This document shows positions 43,531 to 52,347 of a DNA stretch of 64,000 nucleotides, piece after piece. Under the pieces are notes generated by a model. The model was not told where the DNA came from. It ran no database searches and saw only the letters and a program-made list of their open reading frames with translations. Each line of letters opens with the position of its first letter. The stretch's first letter is position 1. A program made the position numbers and the translations under genes. The stretch is from Rothia uropygialis (lineage in GTDB: Bacteria; Actinomycetota; Actinomycetes; Actinomycetales; Micrococcaceae), in contig NZ_NOIS01000002.1 of assembly GCF_004137765.1 (NCBI RefSeq), positions 620,001-684,000 of the forward strand, given 5' to 3'.

Positions 43531-44511
43531 TCAGGGCCGGAATTCGCCGGGACGCCGCCCCGCGAGCTTGTCCAAAAGGATTTTAGCCGTGAGGGAATCG
43601 ACAACGAGGTCTGTTACCGCACGAGCCCGCAACGCCCCCAACAACGCGCCTGCCCTGTGAGGTCCAGAGACCACGCACAGACGCCTTTCGATACGCGACA
43701 GCTCGAACGGCGTCGGCCCCGAAGCCCTACGATTCATTTCGATGTCCTGCCACGTACCGTCCTCCCGCAGAAGAACGGTGCAGATGTCCCCCACAACTTT
43801 CTCCGCGGACAACAGTGCAAAGTCCTCGTCATCGAAATACCCCGAGCTGTAGACATGTGACGGCACGGGACCGTCAAGTGCTCCCACGCCGAAGACCGCG
43901 ACGTCCGTCTGCGATTGAAGGTGCAAAACGCTGCGGATGCTCCGCTCTCGCCACAATGCTTGTTTGGTGTCGGCGTAGTCGAAAAACGCCGGAACAGGAA
44001 AATGCACAATTTGGGAGCCGAAGGCTTCCGCGACTGAATTGAGGATCGCCCCCGTGTACGGAATCCCCGAACGACGGGCGTTGCCCGCCCCATTGAGCTG
44101 GACCACCACGGAATCAGGCACTTTTCGCGGGGTCAGATGACGGGAGATTTCCGTGACGGTTGAACCCCACGCCATGCCGAGCACAGTTCCGGGTTCCATC
44201 ATCGCGTCCAGAGCAGATGCGGCCACACGCGAGACTTGCTCCATCTGGCTGATCGGCGAGGAACTGCCTCTGATCGGGACCACTTGTGCATTGATGCCAA
44301 AGATTTTCTCGAGACGGCCGCCCAGCTCGTCCCGTTCACTGGGAACATCCGCGAGGGTTATGCGCACCAACCCGGATTCCCGCGCATATTTCAGGAGACG
44401 GGAGACGGTCGCCCTCGAGACCTCGAACTCGCTGGCCACGGCATCCATCGTCTGGTCCTGGAGGTAATACATGGTTGCGGCTTTGTGAGCCAAGTCATCA
44501 CGTTTGTTCAT
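43531..44511 (-). CDS. SorC/DeoR-type sugar-binding transcriptional regulator
   Basis: It has an N-terminal helix-turn-helix (YYLQDQTMDAVASEFEVSRATVSRLLKYARESG) and a C-terminal SorC phosphosugar-binding domain (GMAWGSTVTEISRHL; VVQLNGAGNA; GVGALDG; VVSGPHRAGALLGALRARAVTDLVVDSLTA). It has 326 residues. Divergence from glpD and a palindrome beside its start suggest that it controls the glycerol genes and itself, perhaps in response to glycerol 3-phosphate. It ends four bases after the LysR stop on the other strand. Confidence 0.85.
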   Translation of the reverse strand: MNKRDDLAHKAATMYYLQDQTMDAVASEFEVSRATVSRLLKYARESGLVRITLADVPSERDELGGRLEKIFGINAQVVPIRGSSSPISQMEQVSRVAASALDAMMEPGTVLGMAWGSTVTEISRHLTPRKVPDSVVVQLNGAGNARRSGIPYTGAILNSVAEAFGSQIVHFPVPAFFDYADTKQALWRERSIRSVLHLQSQTDVAVFGVGALDGPVPSHVYSSGYFDDEDFALLSAEKVVGDICTVLLREDGTWQDIEMNRRASGPTPFELSRIERRLCVVSGPHRAGALLGALRARAVTDLVVDSLTAKILLDKLAGRRPGEFRP

Positions 44512-44527
44512 GCCCTCATCTCATATC

Positions 44528-44541
44528 TGCACGTTCGTGCA
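44528..44541. promoter_or_regulatory. Candidate SorC operator at the glp locus
   Basis: TGCACGTTCGTGCA is a perfect 6-base inverted repeat with a 2-base centre, 17 bases upstream of the regulator ATG and 110 bases before glpD. A second symmetrical motif, TTCATGAA, lies about 20 bases closer to glpD. Confidence 0.55.
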
Positions 44542-44650
44542 TCAGTGATGATCATTCTTTCATGAATGTGTAGAAATGAAATTAACACGTCATAGGTGCC
44601 ACCGCGCCTCGGGCGTCACCGGAAATATCCGCCAGTATCTAGGAGGCTCC

Positions 44651-46402
44651 ATGAAAAACGCCGCAACTCATCTGACCGCGGCTTCCCGCCAGAATGCGCT
44701 GGAGGACATGTCGGACGCCGAAGGCGTAGACGTCCTCGTCATCGGAGGCGGGGTAACTGGAGCCGGAATCGCACTGGACGCCGCTACCCGTGGCCTGCGC
44801 ACCGCCGTCGTCGACGCCGGCGACTGGGCATCAGGAACGTCCGCCTGGTCATCAAAACTCGTCCACGGCGGCCTTCGCTACCTGTTGAACCTTGATTTCA
44901 AGCTGGTTGCCGAGGCCCTCAAGGAGCGCGGCTTGCTGCTGACCAGCTTGGCCCCGCATCTCGTCAAGGCACAACCGTTTTTGTGGCCGCTCAAGATGCC
45001 GGTCATCGAACGCAGTTACTCCGCAATCGGGATCGGAATGTATGACGCCATGGCCATTGCTGGGGCTCGGGGCCACAAAACGGTCCCGACCCAGAAGCAT
45101 TACTCCAAGAAGGGCGCCAAACAGATCTTCCCGGACATCAAGGATTCCGAGCTCTCCGGCGCGATCCGCTTTTACGACGCTCGTGTCGACGACGCCCGCC
45201 TGGTCATCGATCTCATCCGAACCGCTGCCGGTTATGGGGCACTCGCGGCCAGCCGTACGCAGGTCACGGAGGTGATCAAGTCGGAAACCGGCCGCGTGGT
45301 CGGCGCCAAGATCACGGACTTGGAGACCCAGAAGGTACACGAGGTCAAGGCGAAGCACGTCATCAACGCAACCGGCGTCTGGACCGAGGAAACCGAGGCC
45401 TTGACCGGTGAGGACCGTGGACTGCAGGTGCTTGCGTCCAAGGGCGTTCACATTGTCGTGCCGCGGGAGCGCATCAATGCCGAATCCGGCATCTTCCTTC
45501 GGACGGAAAAGTCTGTCCTGTTCATCATTCCGTGGCAGCGCTATTGGGTCATCGGTACGACCGACACCCCTTATGACCAGGACGTCGCACGCCCGGTCGC
45601 CACTGCGGACGACATCGACTACATCCTCGATCACGCCAACGCAATCCTCGAGAAGCCGTTGACCAGAGACGACATCATCTCTACTTACGCCGGGCTCCGG
45701 CCGCTCCTCCAACCCGGCGTCAAGGGCGAGAGCTCGACGCAGTCCACCAAGGTGTCACGCGAGCACACCGTGGCCGAGGTGGCTCCGGGCATGTCCGCGA
45801 TCGCCGGGGGCAAGTTGACCACCTATCGGGTCATGGCCAAAGATGCCGTCGATTTCGCCTTGGGATCCATCGCAGGTGCACGTCCCTCCGTCACGGAAGA
45901 CATTCCGCTGGTCGGCGCCCAGGGCTACCGAGCTGCTCTGGCCCGCGCCAACGACATCGCGGAAGAAAACGGCTGGACGGCCGCCCGAGTGGACAGCCTT
46001 CTGGACCGATACGGTTCGGAAATCGATGACCTGCTCGACCTCATCCGCGAGAACCCGGAACTTGGTCAGCCCCTGGCCAAGGCGCCGATGTTCTTGCGCG
46101 CAGAGGTCCTGCTGGCCGTCCGGTACGAGGGAGCGCTCCACCTCGAGGATGTTCTGATGCGCCGTGTCCGTTTGGACCTCGAGCAGAAAGACCGCGGTCT
46201 TGCCGCTGCACCGGAGATCATCGATGTGATGGCCGCCGAACTCGGCTGGGGCCAGGAAGAACGCCAACGCGAGTTGGACAGCTATGCCCAGCGGGTTCAT
46301 AACATCGCCCGCGCGGAAGAGGAACACGACGACGCCGGCGCTGCCGACGTCATCACATCCGACCCCGAGATCATGCCCCGCAAGGTTTTGGGTTCGCGCT
46401 AG
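44651..46402 (+). CDS. glpD: Aerobic glycerol-3-phosphate dehydrogenase GlpD
   Basis: GlpD is an FAD-dependent, membrane-associated enzyme that oxidises glycerol 3-phosphate to dihydroxyacetone phosphate and feeds electrons to the quinone pool. VLVIGGGVTGAGIALDAA binds FAD; SWSSKLVHGGLRYL-like sequence (AWSSKLVHGGLRYLLNLDF) and VVDAGDWASGTSAW are DAO-fold family motifs; IIPWQRYWVIGTTDTPY and STYAGLRPLLQPG line the substrate site; the C-terminal helical cap is present. The ATG at 44651 has AGGAGG four bases upstream; an upstream in-frame ATG is rejected. It has 583 residues and is first in the glpD-glpF-glpK series. Confidence 0.95.
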   Translation: MKNAATHLTAASRQNALEDMSDAEGVDVLVIGGGVTGAGIALDAATRGLRTAVVDAGDWASGTSAWSSKLVHGGLRYLLNLDFKLVAEALKERGLLLTSLAPHLVKAQPFLWPLKMPVIERSYSAIGIGMYDAMAIAGARGHKTVPTQKHYSKKGAKQIFPDIKDSELSGAIRFYDARVDDARLVIDLIRTAAGYGALAASRTQVTEVIKSETGRVVGAKITDLETQKVHEVKAKHVINATGVWTEETEALTGEDRGLQVLASKGVHIVVPRERINAESGIFLRTEKSVLFIIPWQRYWVIGTTDTPYDQDVARPVATADDIDYILDHANAILEKPLTRDDIISTYAGLRPLLQPGVKGESSTQSTKVSREHTVAEVAPGMSAIAGGKLTTYRVMAKDAVDFALGSIAGARPSVTEDIPLVGAQGYRAALARANDIAEENGWTAARVDSLLDRYGSEIDDLLDLIRENPELGQPLAKAPMFLRAEVLLAVRYEGALHLEDVLMRRVRLDLEQKDRGLAAAPEIIDVMAAELGWGQEERQRELDSYAQRVHNIARAEEEHDDAGAADVITSDPEIMPRKVLGSR

Positions 46403-46414
46403 CCATCCATGTCT

Positions 46415-46453
46415 GGCCGGGCGGAAAGTACCCTTCGGGCTGACCGCCCGGCC
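46415..46453 (+). terminator. Hairpin between glpD and glpF
   Basis: GGCCGGGCGG (46415-46424) pairs perfectly with CCGCCCGGCC (46444-46453); CTAGTTTTC follows. It is placed 12 bases after the glpD stop, and could end or attenuate the glpD message before glpF. Confidence 0.55.
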
Positions 46454-46544
46454 CTAGTTTTCATCCATCAATCGCCGACCCGCCGGCTGAACACCGGCGA
46501 TTCAGAACAATAAGGCACGACGAAGTGCCGGAAAGTGAGCGGTA

Positions 46545-47351
46545 ATGACCGGATCATTACTCGCCGACGGATCCACCGGGATTCTCGGTATCGCACCCCA
46601 GCTCATGGATAATGGCGTTCCTACGACACTCGGAATGTTCACGTCCGAGTTCATAGGAACGCTGATCCTCGTGCTCCTCGGTTGCGGCGTCGTCGCCGGC
46701 CAGGTCCTTCCGCGAACCAAGAACAACGCAGGCGGCTGGCTCATGGTTGCTTTCGGATGGGGACTCGGTGTCTACGCCGGCGTCTACGCCGCATATGCAA
46801 CGGGCGGGCATCTTAACCCCGTGGTGACATTATCCTTCTGGGCAGCCCACAAAGACTTGGCAGATGGTATCCCGGCGACCGCGGGCAACGTGTTCGTCTA
46901 CATCGTCGCTCAGCTCCTGGGTGCGATCATCGGCGCGATCATCGTCTATCTGACTCACAAGAAGCACTTCGACTTGGAATCCCCCGCGGCCAACAAGCTC
47001 GGGGTTTTCTCGACCGGTCCTGAGATCCGTTCCTATGGCTGGAACTTCCTGACGGAGGTCGTCGCGACCTTCGTGCTGATCGCCTTCATTCTTTTCTCCG
47101 AAAAAACTCCGAGCGAGATGGGTCCTCTTCCGGTCGCGCTCGTGGTTTTGGCCATCGGCATCTCCCTCGGCGGCCCGACAGGTTACGCCATCAACCCTGC
47201 TCGTGACCTCGGTCCCCGCATCGCCCACGCTATTCTGCCCATCCGAGGCAAAGGCTCCTCCGATTGGGCATATTCTTGGGTACCCGTGCTGGGTCCGATC
47301 GTCGGCGGCCTCGTTGCTGCCCTCGTTGTCCCCCTCCTCGTGGCTCTCTAG
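46545..47351 (+). CDS. glpF: Glycerol uptake facilitator GlpF (aquaglyceroporin)
   Basis: This MIP-family channel conducts glycerol. Six membrane segments and two half-helix loops are visible. The second loop reads GYAINPARDLGPR with the Asp typical of glycerol facilitators. The first loop reads GGHLNPVVTLS, that is NPV instead of NPA. The N-terminus has about 30 residues before the first membrane segment. It has 268 residues. The start has only a weak GGAAAG site, so a start at 46605 or 46635 is possible. It precedes glpK by 45 bases. Confidence 0.92.
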   Translation: MTGSLLADGSTGILGIAPQLMDNGVPTTLGMFTSEFIGTLILVLLGCGVVAGQVLPRTKNNAGGWLMVAFGWGLGVYAGVYAAYATGGHLNPVVTLSFWAAHKDLADGIPATAGNVFVYIVAQLLGAIIGAIIVYLTHKKHFDLESPAANKLGVFSTGPEIRSYGWNFLTEVVATFVLIAFILFSEKTPSEMGPLPVALVVLAIGISLGGPTGYAINPARDLGPRIAHAILPIRGKGSSDWAYSWVPVLGPIVGGLVAALVVPLLVAL

Positions 47352-47396
47352 AAGATTGGGCCGCAAAGAGGCGGCCCCTCAGGAAAGGCAAGCGAA

Positions 47397-48977
47397 ATGA
47401 CCGACCAGAAAGACGGAAACAGGAACGAAGCTCTGTTCTCCAAAACTATGAATACTGACAAAAAATACATTCTCGCCATCGACCAGGGCACCACGAGTTC
47501 CCGGGCCATCGTCTTCGACAAAAAGGGCCAGATCATCACGGTCGGCCAGTATGAACACGAGCAGATTTTCCCCAGAGCCGGTTGGGTCGAACACGATCCG
47601 CTGGAGATCTGGCGCAACGTCCGCAGATCCGTTGCGGATTGCTTCTCCGACGTCGAGATCAACCACCACGATGTGGCTGCGGTAGGCATCACCAACCAGC
47701 GCGAGACCGCCGTGGTCTGGGACAAGAACACCGGAGAACCGGTCTACAACGCGATTGTCTGGCAGGACACCCGCACCCAGAAGATCTGTGACGAATTGGC
47801 CGGGGACGAAGGCTACGACAAGTACCACGACCGCGTGGGCCTCTCGCTGAACACTTATTTCGCCGGCCCCAAGGTCAAGTGGATCCTGGACAACGTCGAC
47901 GGTGCACGCGAGCGCGCCGAGAAGGGCGATCTGCTGTTCGGCACAACCGACTCGTGGGTTCTGTGGAACCTCACCGGCGGCACAGAAGGCGGCGTTCACA
48001 TCACGGACGTGACCAACGCGTCGCGCACGATGCTCATGAATATCCGGACCCTCGAGTGGGAAGAAGACATCGCCAAGGACTTCGGCATTCCGATGTCGAT
48101 GCTTCCGGAGATCAAGTCCTCGGCTGAGGTCTATGGTCGGGGTCGGGCGCGTGGCTTCCTGCGTGGTACTCCCATCGCTGGCATCCTCGGCGACCAGCAG
48201 GCGGCAACCTTCGGGCAGGCTTGCTTCAAGGAAGGCCAGTCCAAGAACACCTACGGCACCGGTAACTTCATGTTGATGAACACCGGCAAGGAGCCCGTTT
48301 TTTCGGAGAACGGTCTCCTGACCACGGTCGCGTACAAGATCGGCGACGAGAAGCCCGTGTACGCGCTCGAGGGTTCCATCGCCGTTTCGGGGTCGTTGAT
48401 CCAGTGGTTGCGTGACAACCTCGAGCTCATCGACAACGCCGCGGATTCTGAGGCGCTCGCGACGTCGGTCGAGGACTCGGGCGGGACGTACTTCGTCCCG
48501 GCCTTCTCCGGATTGTTTGCCCCGTATTGGCGCCCGGATGCCCGAGGCGTTCTGGTCGGCATGACCCGCTACGTCAAGAAAGCACACATTGTGCGTGCGG
48601 CACTCGAGGCGACCGCGTTCCAGACTCGCGAGGTCATTGACGCGATGAACGCCGATTCCGGTGTGGACCTGACGGAGCTGCGCGTAGATGGTGGCATGAC
48701 CGCCAACCAGTTCCTGATGCAGTTCCAGGCCGATCTGTTGCGGGTTCCCGTGATCCGGCCGAAGGTGGTTGAGACCACCGCCTTGGGTGCTGCGTATGCC
48801 GCCGGCATTGCCGTCGGGTTCTGGGACGGCGAGGAAGACGTCGTCGAGAACTGGCAGGAGGACAAGCGCTGGACTCCCGAGATGGACAATGAAGAGGTCG
48901 AGCGTCAGTACCGGCTTTGGAAGAAGGCCGTTACCCGTTCCTTCGATTGGGTCGACGAGGACACGTCCACCGAGTAA
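47397..48977 (+). CDS. glpK: Glycerol kinase GlpK
   Basis: GlpK phosphorylates glycerol with ATP, trapping it in the cell. FGGY-family features: AIDQGTTSSRAIVFD at the start of the fold, NQRETAVVWDKNTG, IVWQDTRT (substrate Asp and Arg), ILGDQQAATFGQ, NTYGTGNFMLMNTG (ATP site) and the C-terminal LRVDGGMTANQFLMQFQAD. It has 526 residues including about 20 extra at the N-terminus; the second Met (MNTDKKY) is an alternative start. AGGAAAGG precedes the chosen ATG. A strong terminator follows. Confidence 0.97.
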   Translation: MTDQKDGNRNEALFSKTMNTDKKYILAIDQGTTSSRAIVFDKKGQIITVGQYEHEQIFPRAGWVEHDPLEIWRNVRRSVADCFSDVEINHHDVAAVGITNQRETAVVWDKNTGEPVYNAIVWQDTRTQKICDELAGDEGYDKYHDRVGLSLNTYFAGPKVKWILDNVDGARERAEKGDLLFGTTDSWVLWNLTGGTEGGVHITDVTNASRTMLMNIRTLEWEEDIAKDFGIPMSMLPEIKSSAEVYGRGRARGFLRGTPIAGILGDQQAATFGQACFKEGQSKNTYGTGNFMLMNTGKEPVFSENGLLTTVAYKIGDEKPVYALEGSIAVSGSLIQWLRDNLELIDNAADSEALATSVEDSGGTYFVPAFSGLFAPYWRPDARGVLVGMTRYVKKAHIVRAALEATAFQTREVIDAMNADSGVDLTELRVDGGMTANQFLMQFQADLLRVPVIRPKVVETTALGAAYAAGIAVGFWDGEEDVVENWQEDKRWTPEMDNEEVERQYRLWKKAVTRSFDWVDEDTSTE

Positions 48978-48993
48978 TCGTTCTCCGACGAAA

Positions 48994-49047
48994 GCCCCGG
49001 GCCACCGGTCCCTCACTCTGGTGAGGTGAGCGGAGCCCGGGGTTTTT
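48994..49047 (+). terminator. Intrinsic terminator after glpK
   Basis: CCCCGGGC (48995-49002) pairs with GCCCGGGG (49035-49042) and five T residues follow directly. A smaller inner stem (CCTCAC/GTGAGG) lies within the loop. It ends the glycerol operon. The next about 230 bases (49048-49277) carry no convincing gene. Confidence 0.85.
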
Positions 49048-49277
49048 GCGTCCCCGGGTATCGTGTCTCGGCACGGCCCGGTGACACGTCAGCAAGATCC
49101 TCGGAAACGGTCTCACTCGGCAGACAATGGCAGAATCTTCTCGGTACGAGGCGGGAACAGATTTCGGCCCCGACAGGTTGTACGGCTCAGGCACATGGCC
49201 GGGATGTCGTTGTGGGTCCACGGGACGGGCAGGTCGCTGGGTCCGGCATCGGGATATTCAACCGAAAGGAGATCGCA

Positions 49278-50006
49278 GTGACTGAGGACGAGACGGGGCT
49301 CTTCTCCGACGACGCCTTCGAGCGGCAGCCTCGGGAAATCGTTGCAGGTGTCGTCCACATTCCTGGTTGGTTGAGTGCGTACCAGCAGCGGTGGATCGCC
49401 GGTCAATGGGAACAGTGGGGACGCGGACCGATCCCTCCGCATTCGCCTCTGGTCAATGGCCACCCTATGTCAGTCAGGCTGACGACTTTGGGATGGCATT
49501 GGGAAGCCGGGCGCTTGACCCGGCGGGCCAGAGAATTCGGCGACGCCGCTCCCCTTCCGATGCCGGATTGGCTGATCCGCCTCGGTCGCATGGCCGTCGA
49601 GGACGCTTTCTCACCATTGACCGCACAGAGCTGGCCGGGTCTGGGGCAGCAGGAACTCAAGGCGTGGGCAGATTCCTATGAGCCCGACGTCGCCCTCATC
49701 AATTATTACGAGCCCAGCGCCAAAATGGGCATGCATCAGGACAAGGACGAGCGTTCTTCCGAGCCCGTTGTCAGCGTGAGTGTTGGGGATACTGCACTTT
49801 TTCGCGTGGGCAATCCACAGACCAAGAGCAAGCCATACCAGGACGTCCGATTGGCCTCCGGGGACCTGGTAGTTTTCGGTGGACCAAGCCGTTTCATGTT
49901 CCACGGCGTGCCCAAGATCCTGCCGAACACGGCGCCGAAGGGATGCCCCGTGGAGAGAGGCCGGTTCAACATGACTTTGAGAATGACTGGATGGGACGAC
50001 CGATGA
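49278..50006 (+). CDS. alkB: AlkB-type DNA dealkylase (Fe(II)/2-oxoglutarate dioxygenase)
   Basis: AlkB reverses N-methyl lesions such as 1-methyladenine and 3-methylcytosine by oxidative demethylation. NYYEPSAKMGMHQDKDE carries the iron ligands H153 and D155, the third is H209 in SRFMFHGV, and RGRFNMTLR (R229, R235) binds 2-oxoglutarate. It has 242 residues from the GTG at 49278, which has AGGAG seven bases upstream; the frame is open a long way further upstream without recognisable sequence. It overlaps tag by four bases, forming a direct-repair/excision pair. Confidence 0.92.
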   Translation: MTEDETGLFSDDAFERQPREIVAGVVHIPGWLSAYQQRWIAGQWEQWGRGPIPPHSPLVNGHPMSVRLTTLGWHWEAGRLTRRAREFGDAAPLPMPDWLIRLGRMAVEDAFSPLTAQSWPGLGQQELKAWADSYEPDVALINYYEPSAKMGMHQDKDERSSEPVVSVSVGDTALFRVGNPQTKSKPYQDVRLASGDLVVFGGPSRFMFHGVPKILPNTAPKGCPVERGRFNMTLRMTGWDDR

Positions 50007-50728
50007 CTCAGATTCACCCCTCGCCGGAAGGCACCGCTTCCGAAGCGGTCCTTCAGGAAGCCCTCCCGCGCACGGAATGGGCCAACGGCAGCGCCATGAT
50101 GCGCCACTACTACGATCACGAGTGGGGCTTGCCCGTGGTCTCCGAGGCGGGCCTCTACGAGAGAGTGTGCCTGGAGGGTTTCCAAGCCGGTCTGTCTTGG
50201 GCCACTATCCTCGCGCGCCGAGACGCTTTCAGGAGGGCATTCGCGGCCTTCGATCCGGAAGCCGTCGCCGACTTCTCGGACGACGACGTCGAGCGACTCG
50301 TCGAGGATGCCAGCATCATCCGCAGCCGACCAAAGATTCTCGCGGCCATCGGCAACGCGCGGGCAACTCTGAAGCTCCGGGCCGCGACGAACACGGATCC
50401 GTTGACCCGCGGTTTCGTTCTGCCGTTGTGGGGCGGAGGAGAACTGGAGATCGTCGATGGCTTGCCGGCCCTGATTTGGTCCCACGCACCCGAGGTCACC
50501 CCTGTGCCCGAGAGCATCGCGGAGGTTCCTACGCAGTCGACCGAGTCACGGGCCTTATCCAAGCGCCTCAAGGAACGAGGCTTCCGCTTCGTCGGTCCGA
50601 CAACTGCCTATGCCCTCATGGAAGCGGTGGGAATGGTGGATACTCATTGGGTTGGGAGTCACAAACGCGGTGCTTCCCGGGTGTATTCACCCGAGGGGCG
50701 CCGCCGAGAGTTCGTGCGCCTCACCTGA
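50003..50728 (+). CDS. tag: DNA-3-methyladenine glycosylase I (Tag family)
   Basis: Tag removes 3-methyladenine from DNA. YYDHEWGLPVVSEAGLYERVCLEGFQAGLSWATILARRDAF matches the family core, followed by the helix-hairpin-helix region (VEDASIIRSRPKILAAIGNA) and RLKERGFRFVGPTTAYALMEAVGMVDTH. In E. coli Tag two cysteines and two histidines bind zinc; here the N-terminal RCGW becomes RTEW and the C-terminal cysteine is replaced (HWVGSHK), so a zinc site seems absent. It has 241 residues; ATGA overlap with alkB sets the start. Confidence 0.9.
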   Translation: MTQIHPSPEGTASEAVLQEALPRTEWANGSAMMRHYYDHEWGLPVVSEAGLYERVCLEGFQAGLSWATILARRDAFRRAFAAFDPEAVADFSDDDVERLVEDASIIRSRPKILAAIGNARATLKLRAATNTDPLTRGFVLPLWGGGELEIVDGLPALIWSHAPEVTPVPESIAEVPTQSTESRALSKRLKERGFRFVGPTTAYALMEAVGMVDTHWVGSHKRGASRVYSPEGRRREFVRLT

Positions 50729-50765
50729 GGCAGTTCGCGTGCCCCTCGCCGGGTCGGGCGCGAGG

Positions 50766-52203
50766 TCACTGCGTGACGGGCCGTGTGTTCCACGATCGGA
50801 GCAGGAACAGGACAGCGATGCCGGCAGTCGCGGCGAAGATCGAGAACACCGTCTGGGCGCCGAAGAAACCGGGCAAGAGACCGCCGAGAATTGCCCCGAT
50901 GGAACCGCACCCGTTGATGAAGCCGGTGGCTCCGGCCGCGTGCTTGCTGGTTCCGAAGTCCACGGCGGCCACCCCGGAGACCATCGCGTCGGCGCTGTAT
51001 GCTGTGAGTCCGACGACGCCAAGAAGAATCGCGACGAGGACCACCGAGCCCGTACTCGCCGCCGGGCGCCATGCGAGGAGGGCAACCACCAGAAGGACCA
51101 GCGAGATCACCGTCGGCGGTATGCGCCGGGCACCAAAGAAGGTATCGGATACCCAGCCGGCCACAATCGGGGCGACGAACCCCGCCATGCCGAAGGCGAC
51201 AGGAACCATCACCGCGGTGATGCCGTCCAGCTCAGGGATCGCGTCGATCACCAGAACAGGGCCCCACAGGAGTACGGCGTATCGGGTGGGTTTGAGCATG
51301 AAGTAGACGAGTCCCAGACGGAGAACCATGCGTTCGTGACGCACCGAGGCCCAAAGATCGCTGACCCGGATTCTGGGAGCCGTCTTTGTGGAACGCACCG
51401 AGGGTGATTTGACCCCTGTCCGTCTGCGCGCGCCCTGCTCGTACGGCTCATCCCAGCAGGGACCCTCCTCGTCGATCTCGGGGAGACCCACATCCCGGGG
51501 GCTGTTGCGCTGCACCAGGAGAAAAGCCGCTAAGGCCACCGCCATGACCACTGCGCCGACGAGAAACGCCCAACGCCAGGAGTCGAACACCGAGTAGGCG
51601 ACCCACCCCATGACCGGTACTGCTACGAGACCTCCGAATGCGTAGCTGCTCGCAAACAAACCCATGGTCCGTCCCCGGACCCTGGTGTCAAAGAAGGACG
51701 CGATGTTCTTGCTGAACGCGGCCCAGCCGGTGGACTGAGCCAGGCCCTGGGTGATCATCAGCGGGAGAAACAACCAGACCGCTGGCACGAGGCCCATGAA
51801 GGCCGAGGCTCCGCCCGCGAGGACCATCCCTCCGGCAATGACCGCGAGCACCATAGCGTTCCGCCACAGCACCCCAGAGGAACTGGCCGACGGCGTATGC
51901 GGCCAGGTACACGGAGTCGAGCATGCCCAGCGTCTCTCTCGAAAGGCCGCCTTGGTCCCGGATACCGACCTTGGCCGCGGAGAACGCGTTTCTCGGGAAA
52001 TAGTATGCCGCGTAGCCGACCCAGGACATGAGGAAGATACGCAGTTGCCATGTCCTGAGGACCTGCGCCTTGGTCTGGCGCGAGGATCCCGACCTCGTCC
52101 CGGAAGGCGTCGCCGCCTGGTTTCCGACAGTGACGCTCTTGCGGGGAGATTGTCCTCGCGCGGCCTCTTCTTCATGCGGGTGCGTGGAGGGAATGTGAGT
52201 CAT
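50766..52203 (-). pseudogene. MFS transporter of the organophosphate:Pi antiporter (GlpT/UhpC) type, frameshifted
   Basis: The gene begins at the ATG at 52203 (AAGGAA eight bases upstream) and reads through LRIFLMSWVGYAAYYFPRN, the first helix typical of GlpT-like carriers, to LWGAVAERYGA. Near 51852 the homology moves to the next frame (VIAGGMVLAGGASAFMG) and continues with ten more membrane segments to 50766. The shift equals one extra base or two missing bases. The full product would have about 478 residues. It may be a recent pseudogene or a sequence error. It lies between tag and the GntR gene and was probably used for phosphorylated substrates. Confidence 0.75.
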
Positions 52204-52347
52204 AACAGTGTTCCTTTGCACCGTGAGTCTCGCGGATGGATATATTGTCGAAACTATTACTGCGGCAATACGGCGGGCCGGGGCCGCTCACGGAGGGGCG
52301 CCCCCCTGGTCCTCACGAACCTGGTTTCTTACATTTCGCGCTCGGAC

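Noticed and set aside
51840-51900. Programmed ribosomal frameshifting in the MFS gene
   Set aside because: No slippery heptamer, internal Shine-Dalgarno at the right spacing or downstream pseudoknot is apparent; a mutation or sequence error is simpler.
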